64,000 nt of DNA from JBDTNQ01 sp039933635 (GTDB lineage Bacteria > Acidobacteriota > Vicinamibacteria > Vicinamibacterales > SCN-69-37). The notes below the pieces were generated by a model, which did not search any database, was not told the DNA's origin, and saw nothing but the letters and a program-made list of their open reading frames with translations. The position numbers and the translations under genes were made by a program. The stretch lies in contig JBDTNQ010000004.1 in assembly GCA_039933635.1 (NCBI GenBank), positions 52,824 to 116,823 on the forward strand, written 5' to 3'. Shown here piece by piece: positions 25,806 to 34,834 of the stretch (position 1 is the first letter of the stretch; every line of letters begins with the position of its first letter).

Positions 25806-27071
25806 ATGGCCGACGACATCCTCGAACTGACCGTTGAAAAGCCCGTCGCGGGAGGCCGCATGCTGGCGCGCCACGAGGGGCGGATCGTGCTCGTGGCTGG
25901 CGCGATTCCCGGCGAGCGCGTGCGCGCCCGTGTCGAACGCCGCGTCAAACAGACCCTCTTCGCCGCCGTGTCCGAGGTCCTCGAAGCCAGCCCGCACCGG
26001 CGCGAACCGTTCTGCAATCCGCGATGCGGCGGCCTGACCTACGCGCACGTGGCGATCGCGTACCAGCCGGTGCTCAAGGCCGACGTCGTGTCCGACGCAT
26101 TCAGGCGCATTGCCGGCGTGACGGTTGCGCCGCCGATCGTGTGGCCATCGCCCGAGGAGGGCTACCGCCTGCGCGCCCGGCTGCATCTGCAGGGTGGCCA
26201 GGCCGGATTCCTGCTCGAGGGTTCGCACAGCCTGTGCGATGCCGCCGCGACCCGGCAGTTGCGAGATGCGGTTCTCCCTGCCGTGGAGGCGCTACTGAGC
26301 GCGCTTGGGCCCGCGCGCAGCCTCTGCGACGCTGTCACCGTGTCTGAGAACGTGAACGGCAGCGAGTGCGTGTGCCATCTCGAACTGAGGGAAGGGGCGC
26401 GGCTCGGTCACGTGGACGTGGTCCTTCCGGCGGGTGTGACGGGCGTGACCGCGCAAACAGGCCGTCGCGTGAGCGTCGTCGCTGGACAGCCGACGATCAC
26501 CGAGCGTGCGTCCGGTCTGTTTCCCCGCGGGAGTCCGATCGCTCCGTCGACGCAGTGGACGCGATCGGCCGCGGCGTTCTTTCAGGGCAATCGGTTTCTC
26601 ACCGGTGATCTGGTCGCGCTCGTCCTGTCGCAGGCGCAGGGGGGGCGCGCTATCGATGCCTATGCCGGCGTCGGGCTCTTTGCCGTGGCGCTCGCGGCGC
26701 GCGGGCTGGCCGTGACGGCAGTCGAAGGCGACGCGATCAGTGGTGAAGACCTCGAGTCGAATGCGTCGAGTTCAGTCACCGGTTTCCAGGTCGTGAGAGC
26801 CTCGGTCGAGGAGGCCTTGCCGACGATGGGCCCGGGCACGGTCGACACGCTGGTGCTCGATCCGCCGCGCACCGGCGCATCGCCCGAAGCGCTTACGGCC
26901 GTCGTGCGACTCAACGCGCCGCGGCTGGTCTACGTGTCGTGCGATCCGGCCACGCTGGCGCGCGATGCCAAGGGACTTCTCGGTGCGGGTTACCGGCTGA
27001 AATCGGTCACGGGTTTCGATCTCTTTCCCAACACGCCCCACATCGAGTCGGTCGCGGTGTTCGACCGCTAG
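25806..27071 (+). CDS. TrmA/RumA-family RNA uracil-5-methyltransferase
   Basis: A 421-residue SAM-dependent methyltransferase acting on uracil C5 in rRNA or tRNA. An N-terminal TRAM domain (about 1-60, ending GERVRARVERR) precedes the catalytic domain with AIDAYAGVGLFAVALA (SAM binding), VLDPPRTGA and the nucleophile motif YVSCDPATLARD. Known RumA-type enzymes have a four-Cys iron-sulfur site before the catalytic domain; here only FCNPRCGG is seen and the third CGGC cysteine reads Leu, so the cluster is probably absent. Whether it acts on 23S rRNA or tRNA cannot be said. Confidence 0.85.
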   Translation: MADDILELTVEKPVAGGRMLARHEGRIVLVAGAIPGERVRARVERRVKQTLFAAVSEVLEASPHRREPFCNPRCGGLTYAHVAIAYQPVLKADVVSDAFRRIAGVTVAPPIVWPSPEEGYRLRARLHLQGGQAGFLLEGSHSLCDAAATRQLRDAVLPAVEALLSALGPARSLCDAVTVSENVNGSECVCHLELREGARLGHVDVVLPAGVTGVTAQTGRRVSVVAGQPTITERASGLFPRGSPIAPSTQWTRSAAAFFQGNRFLTGDLVALVLSQAQGGRAIDAYAGVGLFAVALAARGLAVTAVEGDAISGEDLESNASSSVTGFQVVRASVEEALPTMGPGTVDTLVLDPPRTGASPEALTAVVRLNAPRLVYVSCDPATLARDAKGLLGAGYRLKSVTGFDLFPNTPHIESVAVFDR

Positions 27072-27076
27072 CACCC

Positions 27077-27760
27077 TCAACGGGCCGCGCGGCGCTTTGC
27101 GGCGTCCACGAGCCCCGTGAACATCGAGGAGAACTCCCCGGTCTCCCAGAAGTTCTCGGGATGCCACTGCACACCCACGCAGAAGCAGGCGCCCGGGCGC
27201 TCGATCCCTTCGACGACGCCGTCGGGCGCCATCGCAGAGACCACGAATCCGGGCGCAACACGATCGACCGACTGGTGATGGCGGCTGTTGACGGCGACGT
27301 CATGCGCGGCCCGCGGCCCGATCAGGGTGGCGAGCGCCGATCCTCCCTGAATGCGCACGGTGTGTGGCGTGCTGGTGGCGGGCTCTCGCTGACCGTGCAC
27401 GATGTCGCTCGGACGATGAGTGGGAAGATCCTGCACGAGGGTGCCGCCAGCGGCGACGTTCAGCAGCTGGACTCCGCGGCAGATGGCGAGCAACGGCATG
27501 TCGCGAGCGATGGCCTCGCGCGCCAGGACGATCTCGTACGCGTCGCGCACGGCATCGAGCTTCAACGCGGGGTGGCGATCCTCCGCGCCGTAGTGGACGG
27601 GATCGACGTCGGCGCCGCCGGTCAGCAGCACGCCATCGCACTCGTCGAGGACATCGGGTACGCGATCAACGGCGGGATTGAGGACACGCGGGGTGGCGCC
27701 GGCGCGCTCGAGGGACGTCAGGTAGTCTGGCTGAGGCCAGGCAACCGCGATGCGTGGCAT
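27077..27760 (-). CDS. class I glutamine amidotransferase-like hydrolase (peptidase C26, gamma-glutamyl-GABA hydrolase type)
   Basis: A 227-residue C26-family protein. It has the LLTGGADVDPVHYG segment, the nucleophile Cys in LLAICRGVQLLNV, the HHQSV stretch and the catalytic His/Glu in VGVQWHPE. Members hydrolyse gamma-glutamyl bonds, for example gamma-glutamyl-GABA in putrescine breakdown or folate polyglutamate. The start at 27760 lies two bases after the argS stop, so it is the last gene of mobA-argS-C26. It is somewhat shorter than PuuD (about 254). Confidence 0.85.
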   Translation of the reverse strand: MPRIAVAWPQPDYLTSLERAGATPRVLNPAVDRVPDVLDECDGVLLTGGADVDPVHYGAEDRHPALKLDAVRDAYEIVLAREAIARDMPLLAICRGVQLLNVAAGGTLVQDLPTHRPSDIVHGQREPATSTPHTVRIQGGSALATLIGPRAAHDVAVNSRHHQSVDRVAPGFVVSAMAPDGVVEGIERPGACFCVGVQWHPENFWETGEFSSMFTGLVDAAKRRAAR

Positions 27761-27762
27761 GG

Positions 27763-29766
27763 CTACATTCTGCCGGGAACCCGGCACCCCATCAAATCGA
27801 GCGCGACGGTGAGCTGGCGACGCGCGTAGACGACGGCGGCCGCGCGCCACAGTCGCGGGTCCTCGCGTTCCTCCTTGAGGATCTGTTGGCGATGGTAGAA
27901 CGCGTTGAAGGTCTGGGCGAGACTGAACGCGTGCTTGGCGACGAGCGACAATTCCAGCGAGCGGATGGCGGTATCGACGATGTCGTCGAGGCGCGCGGCC
28001 TCGAGCACGAGGCCCCAAAGCTCGTCGGCGTCCTCGCCTGTGTTGATCGCCGCGCGATCCAGGGGCGCCAGACGATCGGCGATGGAGTCGGGATCGACGT
28101 GATCGCGATCCTTCAGCTTCGCGAGGATGTTGCCGGCGCGCACGGTCGCGTACTGGATGTACGGGCCGGTCTCGCCCTCGAAGCTGAGCGCCTCATCGAT
28201 ATCGAACGCGATGATCTTGGTCCGCGTGAACTTCACCAGAAAGTAGCGCACGGCGGCGATCGCGATGGCCTCCGCGGTGCGTCGTCGCTCCTCGGGGGCG
28301 AGGTCGGGATTGCGCGCCGTCACTTCCTTTAGCGCGGAGTCGACGAGCCGGTCGATCAGGTCGTCAGCCTTGACGCCGAGCCCCTTGCGGCCGGAAACCT
28401 CGACGAACGGCTTGCCGCTGCTTTCGTCCGCCTGATAGCCCAGCGCCCGAGCCGTGGCGTGCGTGAGGGCGACCATTTCATAGGAGAAGTGGGTTGAACC
28501 TTCAGCTTCCTTCGGGAAGCCAATGGTCGTCAGCGCCTGCTTCAGGAGTTGTTGAAGATAGGCCTGGCGGGAATCGATGACGTTGTAGACGGCCGACGCG
28601 CGGCCAAAGGGCGGCGCTCCGGCATCCTGCCCCGGCGTTGACGTCGTCGCCCAGAGCGGTCGTCCATCAGGGCGCATCGTGAACACGCGGTAGTGGAAGT
28701 CCTTGCCGAGCAGGCCGAACTTCCAGAACTGGTTTGCGATGTCCTTGCCGACGTATGTCACCGTGCCGTTGGAGCGGACGATGACTTTTTCCTTTTGTTC
28801 CGGATCGTCTTCCGAACCCTCGTCGGAATCGGGGGAGCCGCTGGCGCCTTCGATTGGCATGACCCAGCAGCCGGCGAGCCGCCCCTCGGTCTGGCGTGAC
28901 ACCGCCCCGCGCGCCTTGAGCTGTTCGAAGGCGGTCGCCCAGAATTGCAGGCGCAGGATGTCGCCCTCCCAGGTGAGGAGATCGTAGTCAACGTTCATCC
29001 GCGCCATCGTCCGCAGGTGGCAGCGGACAACGCAATCGGCGACGACCGCGCCCATCGCCGCCAGGTCGTTCCCGCCGTGCTCGATGGCGTGCATGGTCTG
29101 GCCGCGGATCTCGAGGCGGGCCTTGTCGGCGGCGTACCACTCGGTCACCTTGGCGTAGAGATCCCAGCAGTAGTAGTCGAAACGCACGGCGGGATCGGCG
29201 GCCAGCGCGGTCACGGATTCGAGCGTGCGTCCTTCCAGGTGGATGAAGCCGGCCACGACGTCGGCGACCTGGACGCCCGTGTCGTCGATGTAGTTCTGGA
29301 CTTCGACCGTCTTCTGCTGGAAGCGCAGGAGACGGACCAACGTGTCGCCCAGCGCCGAGTTTCGGAGGTGGCCGACGTGCGCTGCCTTGTTCGGGTTGAT
29401 GGCCGTGTGCTCGACGATGACCTTCGGGCCTGTGGCCGACGGATCAACGGGCGGCGTGGTCAGCCACTGCGTGAGAAAGGCGGGCCGATCCAGGAAGATG
29501 TTCAGGTATCCGTTCGGCGCCGCGTCGACGCGCGTCACGCCCTCGATGGCGCCCAGGGCGCCCGCGAGCTCCTGGGCGATGGCGCGCGGGGCCTTTCGCA
29601 GTCGTCGCGCGAGTTCGAATGCGACGGGCATGGCGGCATCGCCGAGCGCCCGTCGGGGCGGCGTCTCGATGACCAGCGTCGGAAGATCAGCGCCGGTCAA
29701 CCCGAACTGTACGGACAGAACCTGCGTGACGGCGGTGCGAAGACGTGCGTAAACCGGGAGGATCAT
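27763..29766 (-). CDS. argS: arginyl-tRNA synthetase
   Basis: A 667-residue class I synthetase. The N-terminal tRNA-binding domain is followed by the HIGH-type motif NPNKAAHVGHLRN (AHVGH about 129-133), the catalytic core with YIDDTGVQVADV and VYVGKDIANQFW-like elements (TYVGKDIANQFW), and the C-terminal anticodon-binding DALR domain (GPYIQYATVRAGNIL, FNAFYHRQQIL). An acidic, low-complexity insertion (about 307-327, SPDSDEGSEDD) interrupts the core and lengthens the protein. Its ATG overlaps the mobA stop (ATGA). Confidence 0.94.
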   Translation of the reverse strand: MILPVYARLRTAVTQVLSVQFGLTGADLPTLVIETPPRRALGDAAMPVAFELARRLRKAPRAIAQELAGALGAIEGVTRVDAAPNGYLNIFLDRPAFLTQWLTTPPVDPSATGPKVIVEHTAINPNKAAHVGHLRNSALGDTLVRLLRFQQKTVEVQNYIDDTGVQVADVVAGFIHLEGRTLESVTALAADPAVRFDYYCWDLYAKVTEWYAADKARLEIRGQTMHAIEHGGNDLAAMGAVVADCVVRCHLRTMARMNVDYDLLTWEGDILRLQFWATAFEQLKARGAVSRQTEGRLAGCWVMPIEGASGSPDSDEGSEDDPEQKEKVIVRSNGTVTYVGKDIANQFWKFGLLGKDFHYRVFTMRPDGRPLWATTSTPGQDAGAPPFGRASAVYNVIDSRQAYLQQLLKQALTTIGFPKEAEGSTHFSYEMVALTHATARALGYQADESSGKPFVEVSGRKGLGVKADDLIDRLVDSALKEVTARNPDLAPEERRRTAEAIAIAAVRYFLVKFTRTKIIAFDIDEALSFEGETGPYIQYATVRAGNILAKLKDRDHVDPDSIADRLAPLDRAAINTGEDADELWGLVLEAARLDDIVDTAIRSLELSLVAKHAFSLAQTFNAFYHRQQILKEEREDPRLWRAAAVVYARRQLTVALDLMGCRVPGRM

Positions 29767-30359
29767 GAACCGCCGTATTGTACTCGGGCGTAGTCGTCGG
29801 GCGAGTTCAGGTTGGCCAGCAGTCGCTCCGGTGGACCGTACGTTGCCACGTCCGCAAGCGACATCTCCGCCATGTTCAACACGCTGCGCAGGTCGGTGGC
29901 TTTCAGCCGCCCGGCATCAATCTCGCCGCGAAGGATCGGTGCGGCGTGGCGGCGATAGCAGGCCAGCAGGGGATCGACGCCGCGCGGCGTGCGCACCCAC
30001 GCGCCATCATGCCCCGCGCTCAGTTCGACGAGCCCTTGGAGCAGGCCGCTTTCGAGAAAGGGCATGTCGCAGCCAACGACAATGACCGTGTCAGGGCCGT
30101 CGACGGTGAGTGCGGTATAGATGCCGCCCATCACGCCAGCGCCCGTGACGACGTCGGCGTAGACCGGCAACGGGAGATCGGCGAAGCGCCCCGGATCGTG
30201 TCCGACGACGAACACCGGATGTGCCACACGTTGCAGAACCTCGACCTGACGAACGATGATGGTGCGTCCCTCGACGACGAGGCGACTTTTGTCCTGACCG
30301 GCAAAGCGACGGGCACGGCCGCCCGCCACGATTGCGGCAGCCGTCGTTGAGGCCTCCAC
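29763..30359 (-). CDS. mobA: molybdenum cofactor guanylyltransferase
   Basis: A 198-residue nucleotidyltransferase. The N-terminal IVAGGRARRFAGQDKSRL matches the MobA GTP-binding loop, and VVGCDMPFLESGLL is the metal-binding Asp region; GVDPLLACYRR follows. MobA transfers GMP to Mo-molybdopterin. A GTG at 30359 gives the best N-terminus; there is no in-frame ATG nearby. Only nine bases separate it from the divergent V4R-like gene, so the two promoters must overlap the opposite coding region. Confidence 0.85.
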   Translation of the reverse strand: MEASTTAAAIVAGGRARRFAGQDKSRLVVEGRTIIVRQVEVLQRVAHPVFVVGHDPGRFADLPLPVYADVVTGAGVMGGIYTALTVDGPDTVIVVGCDMPFLESGLLQGLVELSAGHDGAWVRTPRGVDPLLACYRRHAAPILRGEIDAGRLKATDLRSVLNMAEMSLADVATYGPPERLLANLNSPDDYARVQYGGS

Positions 30360-30368
30360 GAGCCGATC

Positions 30369-30974
30369 ATGACAGAGGTCCCTCTTGCACGTCTGCTGCC
30401 TGCGAGCCTGCATCAGGCGATTGCTGACGAGCTGCCCCAGCGCCTGGATTTCTATGAGAACTGGTTGACCGGTGAGGGTCTCCGTGACGGATCGATTGGG
30501 CTGGCGCCCATGATGGCCGTTGTCAGCTTCTTGCGGACGGAAGGCGTGGTCTACGACGCCGTGATGTCCCGAGCGGGTCTACTGGCGGCCGACTGGACAC
30601 TCGAGTCGCTGCCGCCACTGCGGAAGCGGTATATCGCGTGGTTGCCGCGGGGGCTTCGCACGCGCGCCGCGGTGCGCCTTGCGGCGGAGATCGCACGGTC
30701 GGTGAGCCGGCTGAGTCGCGTCTCGGCGCGGCTTCGCGGTAAGACAGCGAGGGTCGAAGTGAAGTCGTCGGTCTTCTGCTCTGTGCGTGAGACCCACGCG
30801 ACGCCCTTGTGTGGGTTCTACGTCGCGTTGACCGCCCGGGTCCTGAGCCACTTCGGGATTGCCGCCACGGCCAGCGTGGAGCAGTGCCAGGCCGTGAGCG
30901 GCGGACCTTCGTGCATCATCGCCATCGACCTCGGTGCCAGTGGGTCCGCGCCCGTACCGGCTATCGCCGCATGA
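30369..30974 (+). CDS. V4R-like domain protein
   Basis: A 201-residue soluble protein. The C-terminal 65 residues (VEVKSSVFCSVRE, CGFYVALTARVLSHFGI, EQCQAVSGGPSCIIAIDL) resemble the V4R (4-vinyl-reductase) ligand-binding domain with several conserved Cys. The N-terminal half is helical and unknown. V4R domains bind small molecules, including hydrocarbons, or metals in regulators. No DNA-binding domain is evident. Its stop overlaps the start of the TPR gene. Confidence 0.65.
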   Translation: MTEVPLARLLPASLHQAIADELPQRLDFYENWLTGEGLRDGSIGLAPMMAVVSFLRTEGVVYDAVMSRAGLLAADWTLESLPPLRKRYIAWLPRGLRTRAAVRLAAEIARSVSRLSRVSARLRGKTARVEVKSSVFCSVRETHATPLCGFYVALTARVLSHFGIAATASVEQCQAVSGGPSCIIAIDLGASGSAPVPAIAA

Positions 30975-32620
30975 TGAGCGTCTCTGCTCTTGTGCCTCGT
31001 CTCACCGTTCAAGCGCTGCTGCTGGCCGCCTCCGTGGCGTGGCCCTCGATTGTTTTCGCCCAGGGCACGCCGGGTTCACGTGTTCTGGTGATGCCTTTCG
31101 CGGCCGATGTCGACCCGAAGGCGCCGGGCGGCAGTGGGGCGGCGCTTTGGCTGGGCGAGGCTGCGTCGATTCTGATCACTGAGGGACTCTCAACCGTAGG
31201 GGTTGGCGCACTCTCCCGGGAAGAACGTCTCGCGGCGTTCGATGAGCTCAACCTGCCGATGACCCCGGCGCTGACACACGCCACGATGATTCGGGTGGCC
31301 GAGCTCATCGGGGCGTCCGAGATCGTCTTTGGCGAGGTCCATCTGGGAACGAATCTGCAGGTGCACACGCGCATCATCCGGCTGGCGGCTGGTCGTGAGA
31401 CGCCCGCGGTCAACGAGGACGGTCCGATGACGGACATCTTCGAACTATTCGCCCGGGTCGCCGGCCGCGTGGCCGCGCAGACCGGACGGTCGCGTCCAAC
31501 GGCCACGGCGCAGGCGCGGCCACTGCCGCTCGACGCCTTCGAGAGCTACATGAAGGGGCTGGTGGCGGCCACGCCCGCCGTGCAGCAGCGGTTTCTCGAA
31601 AGCGCCGCGCGGCAGGCGCCGACCGATCCGCGAATCCTCATGGCGCTGTGGAACGTGTATTCGGCGCAGGCGCTCCACGAAAAGGCGCTGGGGGCGGCCA
31701 GCGCCGTGGCCGGTGAGACGGCACTTGTTCGCCGGGCGCGGTTTGCGGTCGCGCTCTCGATGATCGAGCTCAAGCGCTACGATGGCGCGTTCCAAGCCCT
31801 CACGACGCTCTACGCAGGTGGACACGCCGCGGCCATTTCCAACGCGATCGGCATCGTGCAGCTTCGTCGGGGGACCCCGCCCGGCGCCGGGGCGCCGGCC
31901 ACGTTCTTCAAGCGCGCCGTAGACGAGCAGCCCGAGAACGCGGACTACCTGTTCAATCTGGGTTACGCGCAGGCTCTTGCGCAGAACGGGACCGACGCCC
32001 TGACTTCGCTGCGGGAGGCGGTGCGATTCGATGCTGCGGATGGGGACGCCCACCTGGTCATGAGCGCGGTGCTCGCGGGCGCGGGACGCGCGGCGGAGGC
32101 GCAGCGCGAGTTCGACCTCGCCAAGCTCCTCGGCGCGGAACCGGATCCGGCAGCGCGGGCGCCCGGTACGCGAATTCCAAGCTCGCTCGAGCGTGTGCCG
32201 TCGTCGCCCGACGTCAATCCGCCGCTGCCGCTGCGAACGATGGTGGCCAACCCCGGACAGCGGGACCAACAGCAGACCGCGTCATTTCATCTGGCGCAAG
32301 GCCGGGCGTTACTGGCGGCCGATCGGGATCGTGAAGCGACCAACGAACTGCGCCGCGCGATCTATCTGGCGCCGTACGAAGATGAGCCGCACCTCCTGCT
32401 GGGGCAGCTGTACCAGCGTTCGGGACGGCTGACCGAAGCGATCGATGAGTTCAAGGTGGCGCTCTGGTGCCGTGAGACGCTGGCCGGCCGGCTGGCGCTC
32501 GGCGCGGCGTTGTTCGAGTCGGGCAATCGGAACGCGGCGAGGCAGGAAGCAAGCCGCGCGCTGATCCTGGCGCCCGGCTCGGCGGAAGCACAGGCCTTGA
32601 TGAGGCGAATCGGCGGCTGA
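30971..32620 (+). CDS. secreted TPR protein
   Basis: A 549-residue exported protein with a signal peptide (MMSVSALVPRLTVQALLLAASVAWPSIVFAQ). Residues about 35-170 form a beta/alpha region like the TolB/FlgO-type N-terminal domain (SRVLVMPFAADVD, VAELIGASEIVFGEVHL). The rest is tetratricopeptide repeats (for example NADYLFNLGYAQALAQNG, EDEPHLLLGQLYQRSGRLTEAIDEFK). A periplasmic scaffold is likely. Two tandem ATGs at 30971 and 30974; the former overlaps the upstream stop. Confidence 0.8.
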   Translation: MMSVSALVPRLTVQALLLAASVAWPSIVFAQGTPGSRVLVMPFAADVDPKAPGGSGAALWLGEAASILITEGLSTVGVGALSREERLAAFDELNLPMTPALTHATMIRVAELIGASEIVFGEVHLGTNLQVHTRIIRLAAGRETPAVNEDGPMTDIFELFARVAGRVAAQTGRSRPTATAQARPLPLDAFESYMKGLVAATPAVQQRFLESAARQAPTDPRILMALWNVYSAQALHEKALGAASAVAGETALVRRARFAVALSMIELKRYDGAFQALTTLYAGGHAAAISNAIGIVQLRRGTPPGAGAPATFFKRAVDEQPENADYLFNLGYAQALAQNGTDALTSLREAVRFDAADGDAHLVMSAVLAGAGRAAEAQREFDLAKLLGAEPDPAARAPGTRIPSSLERVPSSPDVNPPLPLRTMVANPGQRDQQQTASFHLAQGRALLAADRDREATNELRRAIYLAPYEDEPHLLLGQLYQRSGRLTEAIDEFKVALWCRETLAGRLALGAALFESGNRNAARQEASRALILAPGSAEAQALMRRIGG

Positions 32621-32649
32621 TCGCCGTGCTAACATCTCGCCACGCGATC

Positions 32650-33330
32650 ATGGCGAATCCAAATATTCGCGAAATCCAGGTGAGTGCGAAGCAACTCGTC
32701 TTCCTCTTCATGGCGTCGGTCGTCCTCGCCGTGGCAGTGTTCCTGCTCGGCGTCTCCGTCGGACGCGGCGTGCGCGACAAGACGGGTGGCGCGCCGACTC
32801 CCATGACCGAGTCCGCGGCGAACGCGACACCGTCCGCGCCCTTGGGACCGGTGCCGCCCCCGACCGAAATGCCGCCACTCAAATATCCGGAGCTGTCGAA
32901 GGGTGATGGCTCCACGGTCGGCGGTAGCAGCGCCAAGGCCGAAACGCCCCAGGGGCTGCCGCCATCGGCCGACGTGCCGGATGTCAGCGAACCAGCGGCG
33001 CCGGTGGCAAAGGAACCCAAGGCTGCCACGCCGGCTCCGGTCGTGCCCAAGCCTGATACGGCGAAACCCGTTGCGAAGCCGGCCGAACTGCCCGCGTCTC
33101 CGAAATCCGGATCGGGTTGGAGTGTGCAAATCAACGCGTTCCGATCGCGCGAGAATGCCGACAAGCAGGTCGCGGCGCTCAAGACCAAAGGCTACCCGGC
33201 GTTCGTCGCACCGGCGCAGACGGGCGGTCTGTTTCGCGTCCGGGTCGGTCCCTATCCCGAACGCGCCGAAGCGGATCGCACCGCCGGGAAGTTGAAGCAA
33301 GAAGGGTTCACGCCGTCGGTTATCCGCTAG
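32650..33330 (+). CDS. SPOR domain membrane protein
   Basis: A 226-residue bitopic inner-membrane protein. A short cytoplasmic N-terminus precedes one membrane helix (LVFLFMASVVLAVAVFLLGVSVG), a long Pro/Ala-rich periplasmic linker, and a C-terminal SPOR domain (GWSVQINAFRSRENADKQV, GGLFRVRVGPYPERAEAD). SPOR domains bind denuded glycan strands at the septum. ATG at 32650; a GTG eight codons earlier is possible. The frame ends only a few bases before the lnt coding region begins. Confidence 0.88.
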   Translation: MANPNIREIQVSAKQLVFLFMASVVLAVAVFLLGVSVGRGVRDKTGGAPTPMTESAANATPSAPLGPVPPPTEMPPLKYPELSKGDGSTVGGSSAKAETPQGLPPSADVPDVSEPAAPVAKEPKAATPAPVVPKPDTAKPVAKPAELPASPKSGSGWSVQINAFRSRENADKQVAALKTKGYPAFVAPAQTGGLFRVRVGPYPERAEADRTAGKLKQEGFTPSVIR

Positions 33331-33335
33331 TTCTC

Positions 33336-34826
33336 CTGTCCGGTCTTCTGTTCGCGGCGAGCTTCCCGAAGTTCGGTTACCCTGCGTTCGCCTGGATTGC
33401 GTTGGCGCCTGCGATCGTCGCCATCGCCACGTCCGCGACGTCCAGCACGGGGAGTCGCGCCGCGGCCCTGGGCTTTGCGATGGGGCTCGTCTACTTTGGG
33501 GGCACCGTCTACTGGGTCGCCGAAGTCATGCACCGGTACGGCGATCTGTCCTGGCCGCTGGCTGCACCGATCGGTCTACTGCTCGTCAGCTATCTGGCCA
33601 TCTTTCCCGCGGTCTGGGCCGTGCTCCTCAGATGGGCTGTCCGAAGGCTCGGGGTCGCTGGCGTCTGGCTCGCCCCCGTCTTCTGGGTGGCCACCGAGTG
33701 GGTGAGGGCATCGTTCAGTGGATTCCCCTGGGCACTTCTGGGATCGTCGCAGTCGACCGTCGTACCCATTGTCCAGCTGGCCAGTGTCACCGGCGGCTTC
33801 GGGCTATCGGCGCTCGTGGCGCTCGTGGGCACGGCGGCGGCGGTGCTCAGCCTGACACAGCGCCGCGGGCACCGCGCGGCCGTGGGCGCCGTGGCCCTGC
33901 TCGTCGCGGTCGTCGCGACCGCCGGTGCGTTCCGCGTGTCACGCGGTCGGTTGATCAGCAGCGGCGAGCAGATTCGCATTGGCCTGGTGCAGGGGTCAGT
34001 CGAACAGGATCAGAAATACGACCCCGCGTTTCGCGACGCGATCCTTAGTCGGTACCTGACACTCTCGCGCGAGGCGATTGCGGCTGGTGCGAACGTCGTG
34101 TTCTGGCCCGAGGCGTCGACGCCGGGCTACTTCGACATCGACGACGCCTTGGCGCTCCCGATTCGACGGCTCGCTGCCGAGACACGGACGCCGTTCATTC
34201 TTGGCGCCGACGCCTACCAGCCGCCGATCGACGGCCATCCGGAACAGTTCTTCAATGCCGCGGTGCTCGTCGGGTCCGATGGTCGATCCAAACAGACATA
34301 CAAGAAGATTCACCTCGTACCCTTCGGCGAGTTCGTGCCGTTCAAGTCGTTGTTCTTCTTCGCGAAGCCCTTGGTCGAGGCCGTCAGCGATTTCAGTCCC
34401 GGCACCGAGCCGATCGTGTTCGACGTGGACGGGCGCCGAATCAGCGTTGCGATCTGCTACGAGGCCATCTACCCGGGTCTCGCTCGAGACTTCGTGGCCA
34501 ATGGCAGCCAGCTCCTGGCGACCATCACCAACGATGCCTGGTTCGGTCGCTCGTCGGCGGCCTACCAGCACTTCGAGCAGGCCGGTCTGCGGGCCGTGGA
34601 AGAGGGCCGCTACGTCGTCCGAGCCGCCAACACGGGCATCAGCGGGGCGGTCGATCCGTACGGGCGCACGCTGGTCAGCACGCCTCTCTTCGAGCCCGTT
34701 TCCTTGACAGTTGACGTGAGGCTCCTGACTGATCGTACGATCTACAGTCGCACGGGCGACCTGATCGCCTGGCTCTCGCTGGCCATGACCGCTGGTTTCA
34801 TCGTGACGGCCTCCCGTCGTCGGTAG
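33336..34826 (+). CDS. lnt: apolipoprotein N-acyltransferase (start codon uncertain)
   Basis: About 496 residues. Several N-terminal membrane helices precede a nitrilase-fold periplasmic domain with the expected triad: Glu in VFWPEAST, Lys in YKKIHLVPFGEF and Cys in VAICYEAIYPG, then the trailing NDAWFGRS. It adds the third acyl chain to lipoproteins, consistent with lolC/lolD at 56797-58703. No ATG, GTG or TTG exists where the protein should begin; the frame is open back into the SPOR gene. CTG at 33336 gives a normal N-terminus (LSGLLFAASFPKFGY) and is used provisionally. The next in-frame TTG at 33402 would cut into the first helix. Confidence 0.88.
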   Translation: MSGLLFAASFPKFGYPAFAWIALAPAIVAIATSATSSTGSRAAALGFAMGLVYFGGTVYWVAEVMHRYGDLSWPLAAPIGLLLVSYLAIFPAVWAVLLRWAVRRLGVAGVWLAPVFWVATEWVRASFSGFPWALLGSSQSTVVPIVQLASVTGGFGLSALVALVGTAAAVLSLTQRRGHRAAVGAVALLVAVVATAGAFRVSRGRLISSGEQIRIGLVQGSVEQDQKYDPAFRDAILSRYLTLSREAIAAGANVVFWPEASTPGYFDIDDALALPIRRLAAETRTPFILGADAYQPPIDGHPEQFFNAAVLVGSDGRSKQTYKKIHLVPFGEFVPFKSLFFFAKPLVEAVSDFSPGTEPIVFDVDGRRISVAICYEAIYPGLARDFVANGSQLLATITNDAWFGRSSAAYQHFEQAGLRAVEEGRYVVRAANTGISGAVDPYGRTLVSTPLFEPVSLTVDVRLLTDRTIYSRTGDLIAWLSLAMTAGFIVTASRRR

Positions 34827-34834
34827 TGCGCCAG

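Noticed and set aside
33270..33340. Programmed -1 frameshift joining the SPOR protein to lnt
   Set aside because: The relative frames would fit, but there is no slippery heptamer, and the SPOR domain ends naturally at its own stop.
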